Under the pieces are notes generated by a model that saw only the letters and a program-made list of their open reading frames with translations, had not been told where the DNA came from and searched no databases. Of a DNA stretch of 26,707 nucleotides, positions 17,613 through 25,294 are shown in pieces; position 1 is the first letter of the stretch, and each line of letters begins with the position of its first letter. This stretch comes from JADCCX01 sp031378805 (GTDB taxonomy: Bacteria > Pseudomonadota > Alphaproteobacteria > Rhizobiales > Beijerinckiaceae). The DNA lies in NCBI GenBank assembly GCA_031378805.1, contig JANNEO010000094.1, positions 1 through 26,707 of the forward strand. Direction: 5' to 3'. The position numbers and the translations under genes are program-made.

Positions 17613-17688
17613 TGGTGCCCAGAGCCGGGATCGAACCAGCGACACTGCGATTTTCAATCGCATGCTCTACCAACTGAGCTATCTGGGC
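17613..17688 (-). tRNA. tRNA-Phe (GAA)
   Basis: 76 nt with encoded CCA. Acceptor arms GCCCAGA and TCTGGGC pair, the D-arm reads AGCTCAGTTGGTAGAGC, the T-loop reads GGTTCGATCC, and the anticodon loop centred on TGAAAAT gives GAA. Confidence 0.98.
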
Positions 17689-17783
17689 TTTCGCTGAGGT
17701 GTCAAAGACAGCCCGCTGACGAACGATTGCTGATATACGGTTTCGCACCGATCCTGTCCACCCTTGGCGAAGGCCGATAGCGG

Positions 17784-17815
17784 AAAAAATTGCTCCGGTG
17801 GTGAACATAACCGCC
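17784..17815 (-). terminator. Possible terminator of the SelW-like gene
   Basis: On the minus strand an imperfect hairpin (GGCGGT and ACCACC arms, one mismatch) is followed, 7 nt later, by six T. It starts 12 nt after the SelW-like stop codon. The stem is weak. Confidence 0.35.
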
Positions 17816-17827
17816 ACAGCAACCCTC

Positions 17828-18043
17828 TCATCGCAGGAAACCATCGATATCCTCGGGCAAAGGGTAACGCCCGGTCTCGTGGCGCGAGAACCGCATATGC
17901 CCGTCCACGAAGACGTGAAAGATGCCACCAGACGCACGCTTGAGTTGCACGTCCTTCACACCACGCTTTTCAAGTTCCGCCCTGACACGCGGGGCCTGGG
18001 GTTCGTGGCCTCAAGAGCCGCAATATTCGATCAGAATCGTCAT
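17828..18043 (-). CDS. selW: SelW-like selenoprotein (Rdx family) with in-frame UGA read as selenocysteine
   Basis: 71 codons from ATG 18043 to TGA 17828-17830, with one internal TGA at codon 11 (18011-18013). With U at that codon, the N-terminus reads MTILIEYCGSUGHEP: the C-x-x-U redox motif (C8, U11) after a hydrophobic strand, the layout of SelW, where the motif is CGAUGYKP. The rest fits the small thioredoxin-like Rdx fold: a helix (RVRAELEKRG), KRASGGIFHVFVDGH at 35-49 matching the family GG-x-F-x-V-x-V-D-G pattern, and PLPEDIDGFLR at the C-terminus. GGAG lies 6 nt before the ATG. The length is normal for bacterial SelW-like proteins. Starting after the TGA would lose the active site. 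Likely a redox protein of unknown partner. The alternative is a Cys-to-stop pseudogene, but the rest is intact and the TGA falls at the exact Sec position. Confidence 0.85.
17977..17999 (-). promoter_or_regulatory. Candidate bacterial SECIS hairpin
   Basis: Starting 12 nt after the in-frame TGA, the mRNA can fold CC-AG-GCCC / GGGC-GG around a 9-nt loop CGCGUGUCA, with AG bulged. Bacterial SECIS elements lie at this distance inside the coding region and are recognised by SelB. Position fits; the stem is short and the loop bases have not been compared with known elements. Confidence 0.45.
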
Positions 18044-18138
18044 GGACGCTCCAGGGAAAGGGTTGCAGAAAATGTGATGCTATTATCGAATGGCGCTTCG
18101 TTGCCACCAATATCACACGATGGAAAGTCCTGTAGAAT

Positions 18139-18212
18139 TGGAGCGGGCGAAGGGAATCGAACCCTCGTATTCAGCTTGGAAGGCTGCTGCTCTACCATTG
18201 AGCTACGCCCGC
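18139..18212 (-). tRNA. tRNA-Gly (TCC)
   Basis: 74 nt with encoded CCA. Acceptor arms GCGGGCG and CGCCCGC pair, the T-loop reads GGTTCGATTCC, and the anticodon loop CTTCCAA gives TCC. It lies 95 nt upstream of the SelW-like gene on the same strand. Confidence 0.98.
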
Positions 18213-18362
18213 TTGTGCAAATCTGCACTCCTGACGCACTATGAATCATGCCCGGAGAGACGTTTCCTAGCGCAATGCCCCGTGCCAGGGAAGCAGGAAA
18301 TCCATTTTCAGCACAGTTGCCATCGGTCGGGCGCATTGCTATTGAGCCAGCTCTGGTCGGAT

Positions 18363-18439
18363 CGGAGTGTGGCTCAGCCTGGTAGAGCACTACGTTCGGG
18401 ACGTAGGGGTCGTAGGTTCAAATCCTATCACTCCGACCA
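18363..18439 (+). tRNA. tRNA-Pro (CGG)
   Basis: 77 nt with encoded CCA. Acceptor arms CGGAGTG and CACTCCG pair, the anticodon stem CTACG/CGTAG encloses TTCGGGA giving CGG, and the T-loop reads GGTTCAAATCC. Divergent from tRNA-Gly, upstream of aroE. Confidence 0.98.
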
Positions 18440-18540
18440 GTTTCCGTCTCCCGTTTTCCTGCCTGCCGTGAGCGATGGATCAGGATTTTAGCGATGCAGC
18501 CCCGTAGCAGGCTGACACACTCCAGCCTGAGGGTATCCCC

Positions 18541-19383
18541 ATGAAGCAGGAACGATTTCTCCTCGCTGGCCTGATGGGTGATCCGGTGATGCATTCCCGT
18601 TCGCCCCAATTGCACAATTACTGGCTCCACCACTACGGTTTGGTCGGCTCTTACGTGTTGCTCGGCGTCAAACAGGCCGGGCTTTCTGCCGCGTTTAAAG
18701 CGTTGCCGGCATTGGGTTTTGCCGGCTGCAACCTGACCATACCCCACAAGGAAGCTGCCATGGCTGCGATGGATGTCATCGATCCCGTGGCCAGGCAGAT
18801 CGGTGCGATCAATTGCGTCGTCGTTGGACCTGACGGCGAACTCAGCGGCTTCAATAATGATGCCTACGGCTACATCGAAAGCCTGCGCGAGGAACATCCG
18901 GGCTGGCGTGCCGATTCCGGACCTGCCGTGGTGATTGGCGCTGGCGGTGGCGCACGCGCCGTCGTGTCGGCACTGTGTGTCGCGGGCGCACGTGACGTGC
19001 GCATCATCAACCGTACGCGCCATCGGGCGGAGGCGCTGGCGCAGGAGTACGGCGCGCCTGTCACTGCCTGTGATTGGGCCGACCGCGCGGCGGTTCTCTG
19101 CGACGCCGCGATCGTGGTGAACACCACCAGCCTGGGCATGAGCGGGCAACCACCGCTGGAGCTCGACCTCGGGCAGTTGCCACGTCACGCCGTGGTATCC
19201 GATATCATCTACACACCCCAGGAAACGGCTCTTCTGAAGCAGGCCCGATTGAGAGGAAATCCAGCCAGCAATGGCTTGGGGATGCTGATCCATCAGGCGC
19301 GACCCGCCTTCAAGGCCTGGTTTGGTATTCTGCCCGAAGTGACTCCAGAACTGCGCAGCGCGATGATGGCAGCAACAGCATAG
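18541..19383 (+). CDS. aroE: Shikimate dehydrogenase
   Basis: 280 residues; reduces 3-dehydroshikimate to shikimate with NADPH in aromatic amino acid synthesis. The shikimate-binding SRSPQLHN is at 19-26, the catalytic lysine is K70 in NLTIPHK, and the partner aspartate is D107 in GFNNDAYG (NND where NTD is more common). The NADP-binding glycine loop GAGGGARA is at 133-140 with NRTR at 157-160 contacting the 2'-phosphate. NTTSLGM and GLGMLIHQA complete the family pattern. A GAGGG sits about 8 nt before the ATG. The gene stands alone between tRNA-Pro and a tandem repeat. Confidence 0.96.
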   Translation: MKQERFLLAGLMGDPVMHSRSPQLHNYWLHHYGLVGSYVLLGVKQAGLSAAFKALPALGFAGCNLTIPHKEAAMAAMDVIDPVARQIGAINCVVVGPDGELSGFNNDAYGYIESLREEHPGWRADSGPAVVIGAGGGARAVVSALCVAGARDVRIINRTRHRAEALAQEYGAPVTACDWADRAAVLCDAAIVVNTTSLGMSGQPPLELDLGQLPRHAVVSDIIYTPQETALLKQARLRGNPASNGLGMLIHQARPAFKAWFGILPEVTPELRSAMMAATA

Positions 19384-19390
19384 CTTCAGA

Positions 19391-19485
19391 CCTTCGCAGA
19401 CCGGGGAGGCGGATCTCCTTCGGAGACCGGGGAGGCGGATCTCCTTCGGAGACCGGGGAGCCGGATCTCCTTCGGAGACCGGGGG
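19391..19485 (+). repeat. 26-bp tandem repeat, about 3.6 copies
   Basis: Units at 19399-19424, 19425-19450 and 19451-19476 are identical except for one base (GGC versus GCC in unit 3), with partial copies on both sides. Each unit holds TCTCC-TTC-GGAGA, a 5-bp hairpin, so the transcript after aroE could form a row of small stem-loops. No spacers, so not a CRISPR. May serve as a transcription barrier between aroE and tRNA-Thr. Confidence 0.92.
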
Positions 19486-19523
19486 TTGACTGGCGGCGCG
19501 AAATTGCTCAGGGGACGGCTATC

Positions 19524-19598
19524 GCCGGTTTAGCTCAGCGGTAGAGCAGCGGTTTTGTAAACCGAAGGTCGGGGGTTCAATCCCCTCAACCGGCACCA
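19524..19598 (+). tRNA. tRNA-Thr (TGT)
   Basis: 75 nt with encoded CCA. Acceptor arms GCCGGTT and AACCGGC pair, the D-arm reads AGCTCAGCGGTAGAGC, the anticodon loop TTTGTAA gives TGT, and the T-loop reads GGTTCAATCC. A TTGACT at 19486-19491 could be its -35, but no clear -10 follows. Confidence 0.98.
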
Positions 19599-19604
19599 GT
19601 CCGT

Positions 19605-21587
19605 TCAAGCTGCCCTAACCTCTTGCAGGAACCATGTGACCTGCTCCTGCAGGGCAGCCGCCTCGCGGGAGACGATCGCCGAGGTTTCAGCGACCTTCTG
19701 GGCATTCTGGGTGGTTGATGACACAGCCTCCTCGACATGGCGGATGCCCATGGCTCCACGGGATGCCCCCTCTGACGCCGCGACGACGTTGTTGGAAATA
19801 GCACCCAGCGATGCCGATTGCTGTTCCACGGCGGCGGCCACGGAACTGGCGATGCGGGAGACTTCCGCAATCGTGGCGTTGACAGACTGCATTGCACTGC
19901 TGGCACCCGTCGATGCGCTGCGCATTCCCGCAATCTGACTGGCAATCTCGGCAGTGGCATTCGCGGTCTGAGCGGCGAGGCCTTTCACTTCGCTCGCCAC
20001 CACGGCGAAACCCCGACCGGCATCACCCGCTCGTGCCGCCTCGATCGTGGCATTGAGCGCGAGAAGATTGGTCTGTGAGGCGATGGTGTCGATCAGGCCG
20101 ACAATCTCACCAACGCGCTCGGCCTGCACCATCAGTTCGCCCATGGCGCTTTGCGCGCGCCCCGCCTCCTGCAAGGCCTTTGATGCGGCTTGATCGGAGC
20201 GCAGGGCCTGTTCGGCGACTTCATGGACGGAGCTGGACAGCTGCTGCGAGGCAACCGACGCCAGTTCGATCTCATTGGCGGCCCGATCGGTTTCGCCAGC
20301 CGCGGAGATAGCCTGCGCCTCCGCATCCGACGCAGTGCTGTCAAGCTCGGCAGACACAAGATGCATTTGCCCGGAAGCCTCATTCAACTGCTGAAGAGAG
20401 GACCGCACAGCCATCTCGAATCGGCCGATCACCGCCTCGATTCCGCGCACGCGCTCAGCTTCCGCCGTTGCATGACTCGATTGTTGCTCAGTCAAAACCG
20501 TGCGTTCAGCCGCATTGTCACGAAAGACGGTCAGCGCCTGGGCCATTTCCCGCACTTCGGTAATGCGGCTGTTCACGGATTGGTTGGCGACGGTTCCACC
20601 AGCAGCCAGGGTGCGCATTGCTGTCGCAATCTGCTTGATTTCCCGACCAAGATTGCGCCCCAAGGTCGCGGCCATCAGAAGCGAAAATCCGATCACGCCA
20701 GCGAAGGTTGCAAAAAGCCACCACTGGCGCTCGGCGTTGATCTGCACTCGGTAGACTCCGGCTTCGGTCGTTCGCTTGTCCATCTGCAAACGCAATTCGG
20801 CGGAAGCCTTGGCCAGAATAAGGTGCTCGGCATTCATACGATTGAACATGATCAACGAAAACTGCGTTGTATCGACCCAATCCATGAACTGGCGGCGATA
20901 GTCTTCCACAGCGGTCTTGAGGGACTTGCGCAAATCTGGCTTGAGATCGGCGATCCCGAGCATGGTTTCGAGACTCTCCAGCAGCTTGATGTGCCGTTCG
21001 ACCTGCGCATTGGTCAGCATGATGCGATAATCGCGCTCGGCGACTGTCAGCTGGTTCATCACATCCATGCTGCTGTTATACCAGGAACCAAGCTCAACCA
21101 CGTAAGTCGAAATTGAGCCACGCAAGGTCATGTTGGCGAAGTTGACACTTCCGATCAGCCCTTCGCCATCAGTGCGCCCGATACGATTGGCCGTGTTCAC
21201 GTAATTCTCGAACCCGCGCCCAAACTCATTGAAATGCTGCGTGAGCTTTTCAAATTCCGGCCCTGACTTGCCTTGCAGTTGCTTTCCCAAGGCCTCGTGC
21301 TTGGTGTTGGCCTCATCCCGGACGATCCTGAACTCGCTTTCCGAGCGCTTTGATTTGGTATTGCGAAACTCGTCGGCTTGCAGCCGCATGGCGGCATGGC
21401 TGGCCTGGAGATCGCTCAGCTGCGCAACAGCGTCCCGCTCGTGATTGGAGCGTGCATCGGCTTCAGCCAAACGCCCCGTCGTCAGACTTTCCACGAAAAC
21501 CACGATCAAAAGGCCAACGATAGGCGCCAATGCGAGCAGGAAAATGCGCTGCCCCAAGGTCAATCGAATAGCACGCAATATGGTCAT
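19605..21587 (-). CDS. Methyl-accepting chemotaxis protein
   Basis: 660-residue transmembrane chemoreceptor. TM1 at about 14-33, a large periplasmic mostly helical sensor region at 34-288, TM2 at about 289-309, HAMP at about 310-362, then a long coiled coil. The hairpin tip that binds CheA/CheW is at about 500-545 (DTIASQTNLLALNATIEAARAG then GRGFAVVASEVKGLA). No CheR-docking pentapeptide is seen at the C-terminus. The ligand cannot be predicted. ATG 21587 has GGGGA upstream and is preferred over a TTG 30 nt earlier. No che genes are adjacent, so this is an orphan receptor. Its stop lies 6 nt from the end of tRNA-Thr. Confidence 0.95.
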   Translation of the reverse strand: MTILRAIRLTLGQRIFLLALAPIVGLLIVVFVESLTTGRLAEADARSNHERDAVAQLSDLQASHAAMRLQADEFRNTKSKRSESEFRIVRDEANTKHEALGKQLQGKSGPEFEKLTQHFNEFGRGFENYVNTANRIGRTDGEGLIGSVNFANMTLRGSISTYVVELGSWYNSSMDVMNQLTVAERDYRIMLTNAQVERHIKLLESLETMLGIADLKPDLRKSLKTAVEDYRRQFMDWVDTTQFSLIMFNRMNAEHLILAKASAELRLQMDKRTTEAGVYRVQINAERQWWLFATFAGVIGFSLLMAATLGRNLGREIKQIATAMRTLAAGGTVANQSVNSRITEVREMAQALTVFRDNAAERTVLTEQQSSHATAEAERVRGIEAVIGRFEMAVRSSLQQLNEASGQMHLVSAELDSTASDAEAQAISAAGETDRAANEIELASVASQQLSSSVHEVAEQALRSDQAASKALQEAGRAQSAMGELMVQAERVGEIVGLIDTIASQTNLLALNATIEAARAGDAGRGFAVVASEVKGLAAQTANATAEIASQIAGMRSASTGASSAMQSVNATIAEVSRIASSVAAAVEQQSASLGAISNNVVAASEGASRGAMGIRHVEEAVSSTTQNAQKVAETSAIVSREAAALQEQVTWFLQEVRAA

Positions 21588-21834
21588 GATCTGTCCCCAA
21601 CCCAACTGCACGTTCAAGCCTAGCGTTCAGGCGAGCCAAGCGATCAGGTTCACTGAAATAATGCCGTTGACCTTCAGTCAGTTTGGTTAAGATTCGCCAA
21701 ACACGGGTCATGAAATTGCCATCTGCTAGCAAGCCACTGCCCTTCACGGAAAATTGCGCACGCGCACCTTTCAAGGCCTTTCCCGTTTGGCTCACGCACT
21801 TTAAGCAGTCGGCGTGTCATTGAGGAGAACAACC

Positions 21835-22797
21835 ATGAACATTGATCGTCGTACCGTCATCGTTGGAGCCGCCGCCATGTCTGCAGCTGGAGCCACGGGC
21901 CTCTCTGTGCCCGTTCATGCCGCCGCACCATTGGCCACCACGCAGGCTCCAGGTTTTTATCGCTACAAAGTTGGTGATCTCCAGGTCACGGCGATCAATG
22001 ACGGCGTGGCCCGCCGCCCGCTTGAAGGTTTCATTCGCAACGCCGAGTTGCCCGCAGTGCAGAAGGCTTTGGGTGATGCGGCGCTGGCAACAGACACCGT
22101 CACCATTCCGTTCACGACCCTTGTCATCAATGACGGCAAGAAACTGACGCTTCTGGACACCGGCAACGGCAATTCCGGGGCGCCGACATCCGGCACCTGG
22201 ATGGCGAACTTCCGCGCTGCCGGCTTTACGCCCGAGCAGGTGGATACCGTGGTGATCAGCCACTTCCACGGCGATCACATCAACGGTCTGCGCCTGAAGG
22301 AAGGCAACGCCGTCTTCGCCAACGCCGAGGTGATGGTGCCGGAAGCGGAATGGGCATTCTGGATGGACGATGCCAAGGCCGCTGCCGCGCCCGATGGCAT
22401 GAAGCCAGCCTTCGCCAACGTGCGCCGCGTGTTCGATCCGATCAAGGCGGCAGTGAAGCAGTACAAGCCTGGCGTGGAAGTCGTGTCGGGCGTCAACGCG
22501 ATTGCTGCTGCAGGTCATACGCCGGGCCACACAGCCTACGTTGTGGGCGGCAAGTTGCTCGCGCTGTCCGATACCACGAACACCCCTGCTCTCTTCGTCA
22601 CCAATCCTGGCTGGCACGCCATCTTCGACATGGACGGTCCTGCGGCTGAAGCCACCCGCCGGAAAATGCTGGATATGGCGATTGCCGACAAGTTGCAGGT
22701 TGCGTTCTACCACGCGCCGTTCCCTGCGACCGGACATATTGTCAAGGATGGCGCGGGCTATCGCCTGTTGCCAATGGCCTGGAGCCCATCGGTCTGA
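21835..22797 (+). CDS. Metallo-beta-lactamase-fold hydrolase with Tat signal
   Basis: 320 residues. The N-terminus carries a twin-arginine-like motif DRRTVIV at 4-10, then a hydrophobic stretch ending VHAAA, so export folded through Tat is likely. The zinc-binding HFHGDH is at 143-148, with further metal ligands in AGHTPGHTAY (about 228) and the SDT segment after KLLAL. This subgroup covers lactonases, alkylsulfatase-like and other hydrolases; the substrate is unknown. GAGGAG 8 nt before ATG 21835 decides the start over GTG 21814. A strong hairpin follows the gene. Confidence 0.92.
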   Translation: MNIDRRTVIVGAAAMSAAGATGLSVPVHAAAPLATTQAPGFYRYKVGDLQVTAINDGVARRPLEGFIRNAELPAVQKALGDAALATDTVTIPFTTLVINDGKKLTLLDTGNGNSGAPTSGTWMANFRAAGFTPEQVDTVVISHFHGDHINGLRLKEGNAVFANAEVMVPEAEWAFWMDDAKAAAAPDGMKPAFANVRRVFDPIKAAVKQYKPGVEVVSGVNAIAAAGHTPGHTAYVVGGKLLALSDTTNTPALFVTNPGWHAIFDMDGPAAEATRRKMLDMAIADKLQVAFYHAPFPATGHIVKDGAGYRLLPMAWSPSV

Positions 22798-22821
22798 TCA
22801 TCTGGTCTGATCTGTCTCTCT

Positions 22822-22856
22822 GAAAGGACGCTGGGGCATCCCTCCAGCGTCCTTTC
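22822..22856 (+). terminator. Strong hairpin, likely terminator
   Basis: Perfect 13-bp stem (GAAAGGACGCTGG with its complement) around a 9-nt loop, 25 nt after the hydrolase stop. The following T-rich tract is broken (CTGGTTTG), so efficiency is uncertain. Confidence 0.75.
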
Positions 22857-22911
22857 TGGTTTGAGGTGTCAAAGCCGCCGGAAGTCCCTATAAGCGGTGG
22901 ACCAAATCCTG

Positions 22912-23721
22912 ATGTCCCCCTTGCAGTCACCGATCAGAATGCCTTCTGCCAAATCAAGCGCCATCAAGATTGCCGTCGTTTCCAGCGGTTCACCCGATTC
23001 GGAGGAAGCTGCGGCGCATCTCGCCAGCCGTTACGGCGATATCCCATTGGGCGATGCGGATGTCGTCGTGGCCCTGGGTGGTGACGGCCTGATGCTGCAG
23101 ACCATGCACCAGCTCATGGGGAGCGGAAAGCCGATCTACGGCATGAACCGCGGCTCCGTCGGCTTCCTCATGAATGACTATCGCGCCACAGGCCTGTCGA
23201 AGCGGCTCGCGGCGGCCCAGCGCAGCACCGTGCATCCCCTGCTGATGCGCGCCACAGACATCAAGGGTCGCATCAAGACGGCCCGCGCGATCAACGAGGT
23301 GCATCTGTTGCGCCAGTCCTATCAGGCGGCGAAACTGCGCATTCTGGTCGATGGCAAAGTCAGGCTGGAGGAACTGATCGCCGACGGCGTGCTGCTCGCC
23401 ACCCCCGCAGGCTCCACTGCCTACAATCTCTCGGTCAATGGCCCGATCGTGCCACTGAACAGCCCTTTGCTGGCGCTGACACCGATCTCGCCCTTTCGCC
23501 CGCGCCGCTGGCGTGGTGCATTGCTGCCCGACCAGGCCAGCGTCAGCATCGAGGTGCTGGAGGCGGAAAAGCGCCCGGTGGCCGCCGTCGCAGACCATTC
23601 CGAGATACGCGATGTGCGACAGGTCGATATCTCGCTGGACCGCAGTACCGATATCATCATCCTGCACGATCCCGGCCACAGCCTCGATGAACGCATCTTG
23701 CGTGAGCAGTTCGGCGTCTGA
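22912..23721 (+). CDS. nadK: NAD kinase
   Basis: 269 residues from ATG 22912; phosphorylates NAD to NADP. The GGDG motif is at 56-59 with catalytic D58, followed by GMNRGSVGFLMN, the NEVHLLR segment, and TPAGSTAYNLSVNGPIV with the ribose-binding residues. NSPLLALTPISPF completes the family pattern. The start is uncertain: GTG 22897, ATG 22912 and ATG 22939 are in frame; GGTGG precedes 22912, while 22939 would give the common 260-residue length. Confidence 0.95.
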   Translation: MSPLQSPIRMPSAKSSAIKIAVVSSGSPDSEEAAAHLASRYGDIPLGDADVVVALGGDGLMLQTMHQLMGSGKPIYGMNRGSVGFLMNDYRATGLSKRLAAAQRSTVHPLLMRATDIKGRIKTARAINEVHLLRQSYQAAKLRILVDGKVRLEELIADGVLLATPAGSTAYNLSVNGPIVPLNSPLLALTPISPFRPRRWRGALLPDQASVSIEVLEAEKRPVAAVADHSEIRDVRQVDISLDRSTDIIILHDPGHSLDERILREQFGV

Positions 23722-23832
23722 CGCCGGTTTGCGGCGCATAAACAACTTTACACTCCAGAAATACGCCAGAAGCCTTCCGGCAGTATTGTCAGCGGAATGT
23801 GCTGATCTGTCCCAAAGGAATGGAGTGCTGCC

Positions 23833-24672
23833 ATGCGTCTGCCCACAACTCTCACCGCTCTTGCGTTGGTCTTGAGCCCTTGCGTCACACCATCAATGGC
23901 CCAGACGCAGAGCCTGCCACGCTCGGACGGCAGCACAACGCTGGTGAAACGCTACGGAGCAGCCAGCGGTTGCAGTCCCGCCATGATCATCTCCCATGGT
24001 TTTGGCGGCAACGAGAATGGCAATGCCGGATTGGCGAGCGCCGTGGCGGCTCAAGGCTGGCGTGTGCTTGTCATGGGCCATCGTGAGAGCGGCGGCGAAG
24101 CGTTCCGCAAAGCGGTCTTCAGCGCCTCACCGAAGCAGGGCATCCTGGATGCAACCACAACACCTGCCCTGCATCGCTTGCGCTTTCTCGATCTTGATGC
24201 AGCTGTCGCAGAAATATCCAAAGTCTGCCGCCCCGCCCGCCTGGTTCTGGCCGGACATTCCATGGGGGCGATGACATCGATGCTGGAAGCAGGCGCTGTG
24301 GCTCGCTTTGGGCGGTTTGGCCGCAACCGGTTCGATGCCTATGTGGTGATTTCGCCGCAAGGCATCGGCTTTACCTATGATCAGGGCGCTTGGGATGGCG
24401 TGAGCAAACCTGTGCTGATGATCACGGGAACACGAGACCAAGGGTCCGACGGCGGTATCGAGACCCGCTTGAGCGCCTTCGCAGGTCTTCCGCCCGGATC
24501 GAAGCGCCTGGCGATCATCCCGAATGCAGGCCATCTCCAGCTTGCGGCGAATGGCGACAATGAAATCTCCAGGGCCGTCGCGGCGATCACCTTGGAATAT
24601 CTGAACGCTCTTGGCAAAAGCCGAAACCTTCCGCCATCGACGCTGGGCGGCATCGACATCCGGGACAAATGA
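23833..24672 (+). CDS. Exported alpha/beta hydrolase
   Basis: 279 residues with a signal peptide at about 1-23 (ending SMA). The catalytic triad is visible: nucleophile S143 in GHSMG, D202 in GTRDQG and H234 in NAGHLQL. The oxyanion-hole motif SHGFGGN is at 54-60. C47 and C132 lie in the exported domain and could form a disulfide. It resembles small lipase/esterase or acyl-ester hydrolases; the substrate is unknown. GGAG 8 nt before the ATG supports the start. It lies 111 nt after nadK and may have its own promoter. Confidence 0.9.
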   Translation: MRLPTTLTALALVLSPCVTPSMAQTQSLPRSDGSTTLVKRYGAASGCSPAMIISHGFGGNENGNAGLASAVAAQGWRVLVMGHRESGGEAFRKAVFSASPKQGILDATTTPALHRLRFLDLDAAVAEISKVCRPARLVLAGHSMGAMTSMLEAGAVARFGRFGRNRFDAYVVISPQGIGFTYDQGAWDGVSKPVLMITGTRDQGSDGGIETRLSAFAGLPPGSKRLAIIPNAGHLQLAANGDNEISRAVAAITLEYLNALGKSRNLPPSTLGGIDIRDK

Positions 24673-24745
24673 AACCCGGCGTTAAGCATCATCGCGCATA
24701 AAGAGGAACAGTGTCCGGCAGTTTGCCCGGACGGAGTTGCGTACC

Positions 24746-25294
24746 ATGTTCAGCGTCGAATGCAGCCGCCTGCGCTTCCTCATTGTCGATGACAACAACC
24801 ACATGCGCCGGATCATCCGCGCCTTGCTGCACGGCTTTGGTGTCCGCGAAGCCTACGAGGCGGAAGATGGTGCGGCCGGGCTGGAAGCGTTCAGTTCCTA
24901 TTCGCCAGACATCGTGATCACGGATTGGGCAATGCCGATCTTCGACGGCATTGAGTTGACACGCATGATCCGCCAGCCCGAAACAAGCTCGAACCCCTAT
25001 GTTCCGATCATCATGGTGACCGGCCATGCGGAACGCAAGCGCGTCACCGAAGCCCGCGATGCCGGTGTCACAGAGTTTCTGGTCAAGCCGATCTCGGCCA
25101 AGGCGCTCTACCAGCGCATCGTCAGCGTGGTCATGATGCCCAGGCCCTTCATCAAGACCGCAACCTATTTCGGTCCCTGCCGACGCCGCATTCCCAATCC
25201 CAATTTCGGCGGCATCGAGCGGCGCGGCAAGGGCGTCTCGGAAAAGATCGATCCGATCCGCATCGGCGACCAATCAAGGTATGATCGGCAATGA
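24746..25294 (+). CDS. CheY-like response regulator with C-terminal extension
   Basis: 182 residues. Receiver domain at about 10-128: acidic pair D15/D16, phosphoacceptor D60 in VITDWAMP, T92 and K114 in FLVKPIS. After it comes a basic tail of about 50 residues (RPFIKTATYFGPCRRRIPNPNFGG and beyond) that is not a known DNA-binding output, so the protein may act through partner binding. ATG 24746 is favoured by GGAG 9 nt upstream; a TTG lies three codons earlier. It overlaps the Hpt-like gene by 4 nt (ATGA), so they are surely co-translated. Confidence 0.92.
   Translation: MFSVECSRLRFLIVDDNNHMRRIIRALLHGFGVREAYEAEDGAAGLEAFSSYSPDIVITDWAMPIFDGIELTRMIRQPETSSNPYVPIIMVTGHAERKRVTEARDAGVTEFLVKPISAKALYQRIVSVVMMPRPFIKTATYFGPCRRRIPNPNFGGIERRGKGVSEKIDPIRIGDQSRYDRQ

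Noticed and set aside
17596..17937. Minus-strand open frame of 113 codons
   Set aside because: It reads through tRNA-Phe, giving the typical AQLVEHAIENRSVAGS-type artefact of translated tRNA, and overlaps the SelW-like gene in another frame.
18011..18013. TGA as a disabling mutation (pseudogene)
   Set aside because: It falls exactly at the Sec position of CxxU, the rest of the frame is intact with start, ribosome binding site and stop, and no frameshift is present. Not fully excluded without the sel genes.
17798..18244. Plus-strand open frame of 148 codons
   Set aside because: It runs antisense to the SelW-like gene and through tRNA-Gly, has no recognisable domain, and its tail is a tRNA read as protein.
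19391..19485. CRISPR-like array
   Set aside because: Units are directly abutting with no spacers, and no cas genes are near.
20190..21116. Plus-strand open frame of 308 codons
   Set aside because: Antisense to the chemoreceptor gene, which has clear domains.
21817..22737. Minus-strand open frame of 306 codons
   Set aside because: Antisense to the metallo-beta-lactamase-fold gene, which has signal motif, zinc ligands and ribosome binding site.
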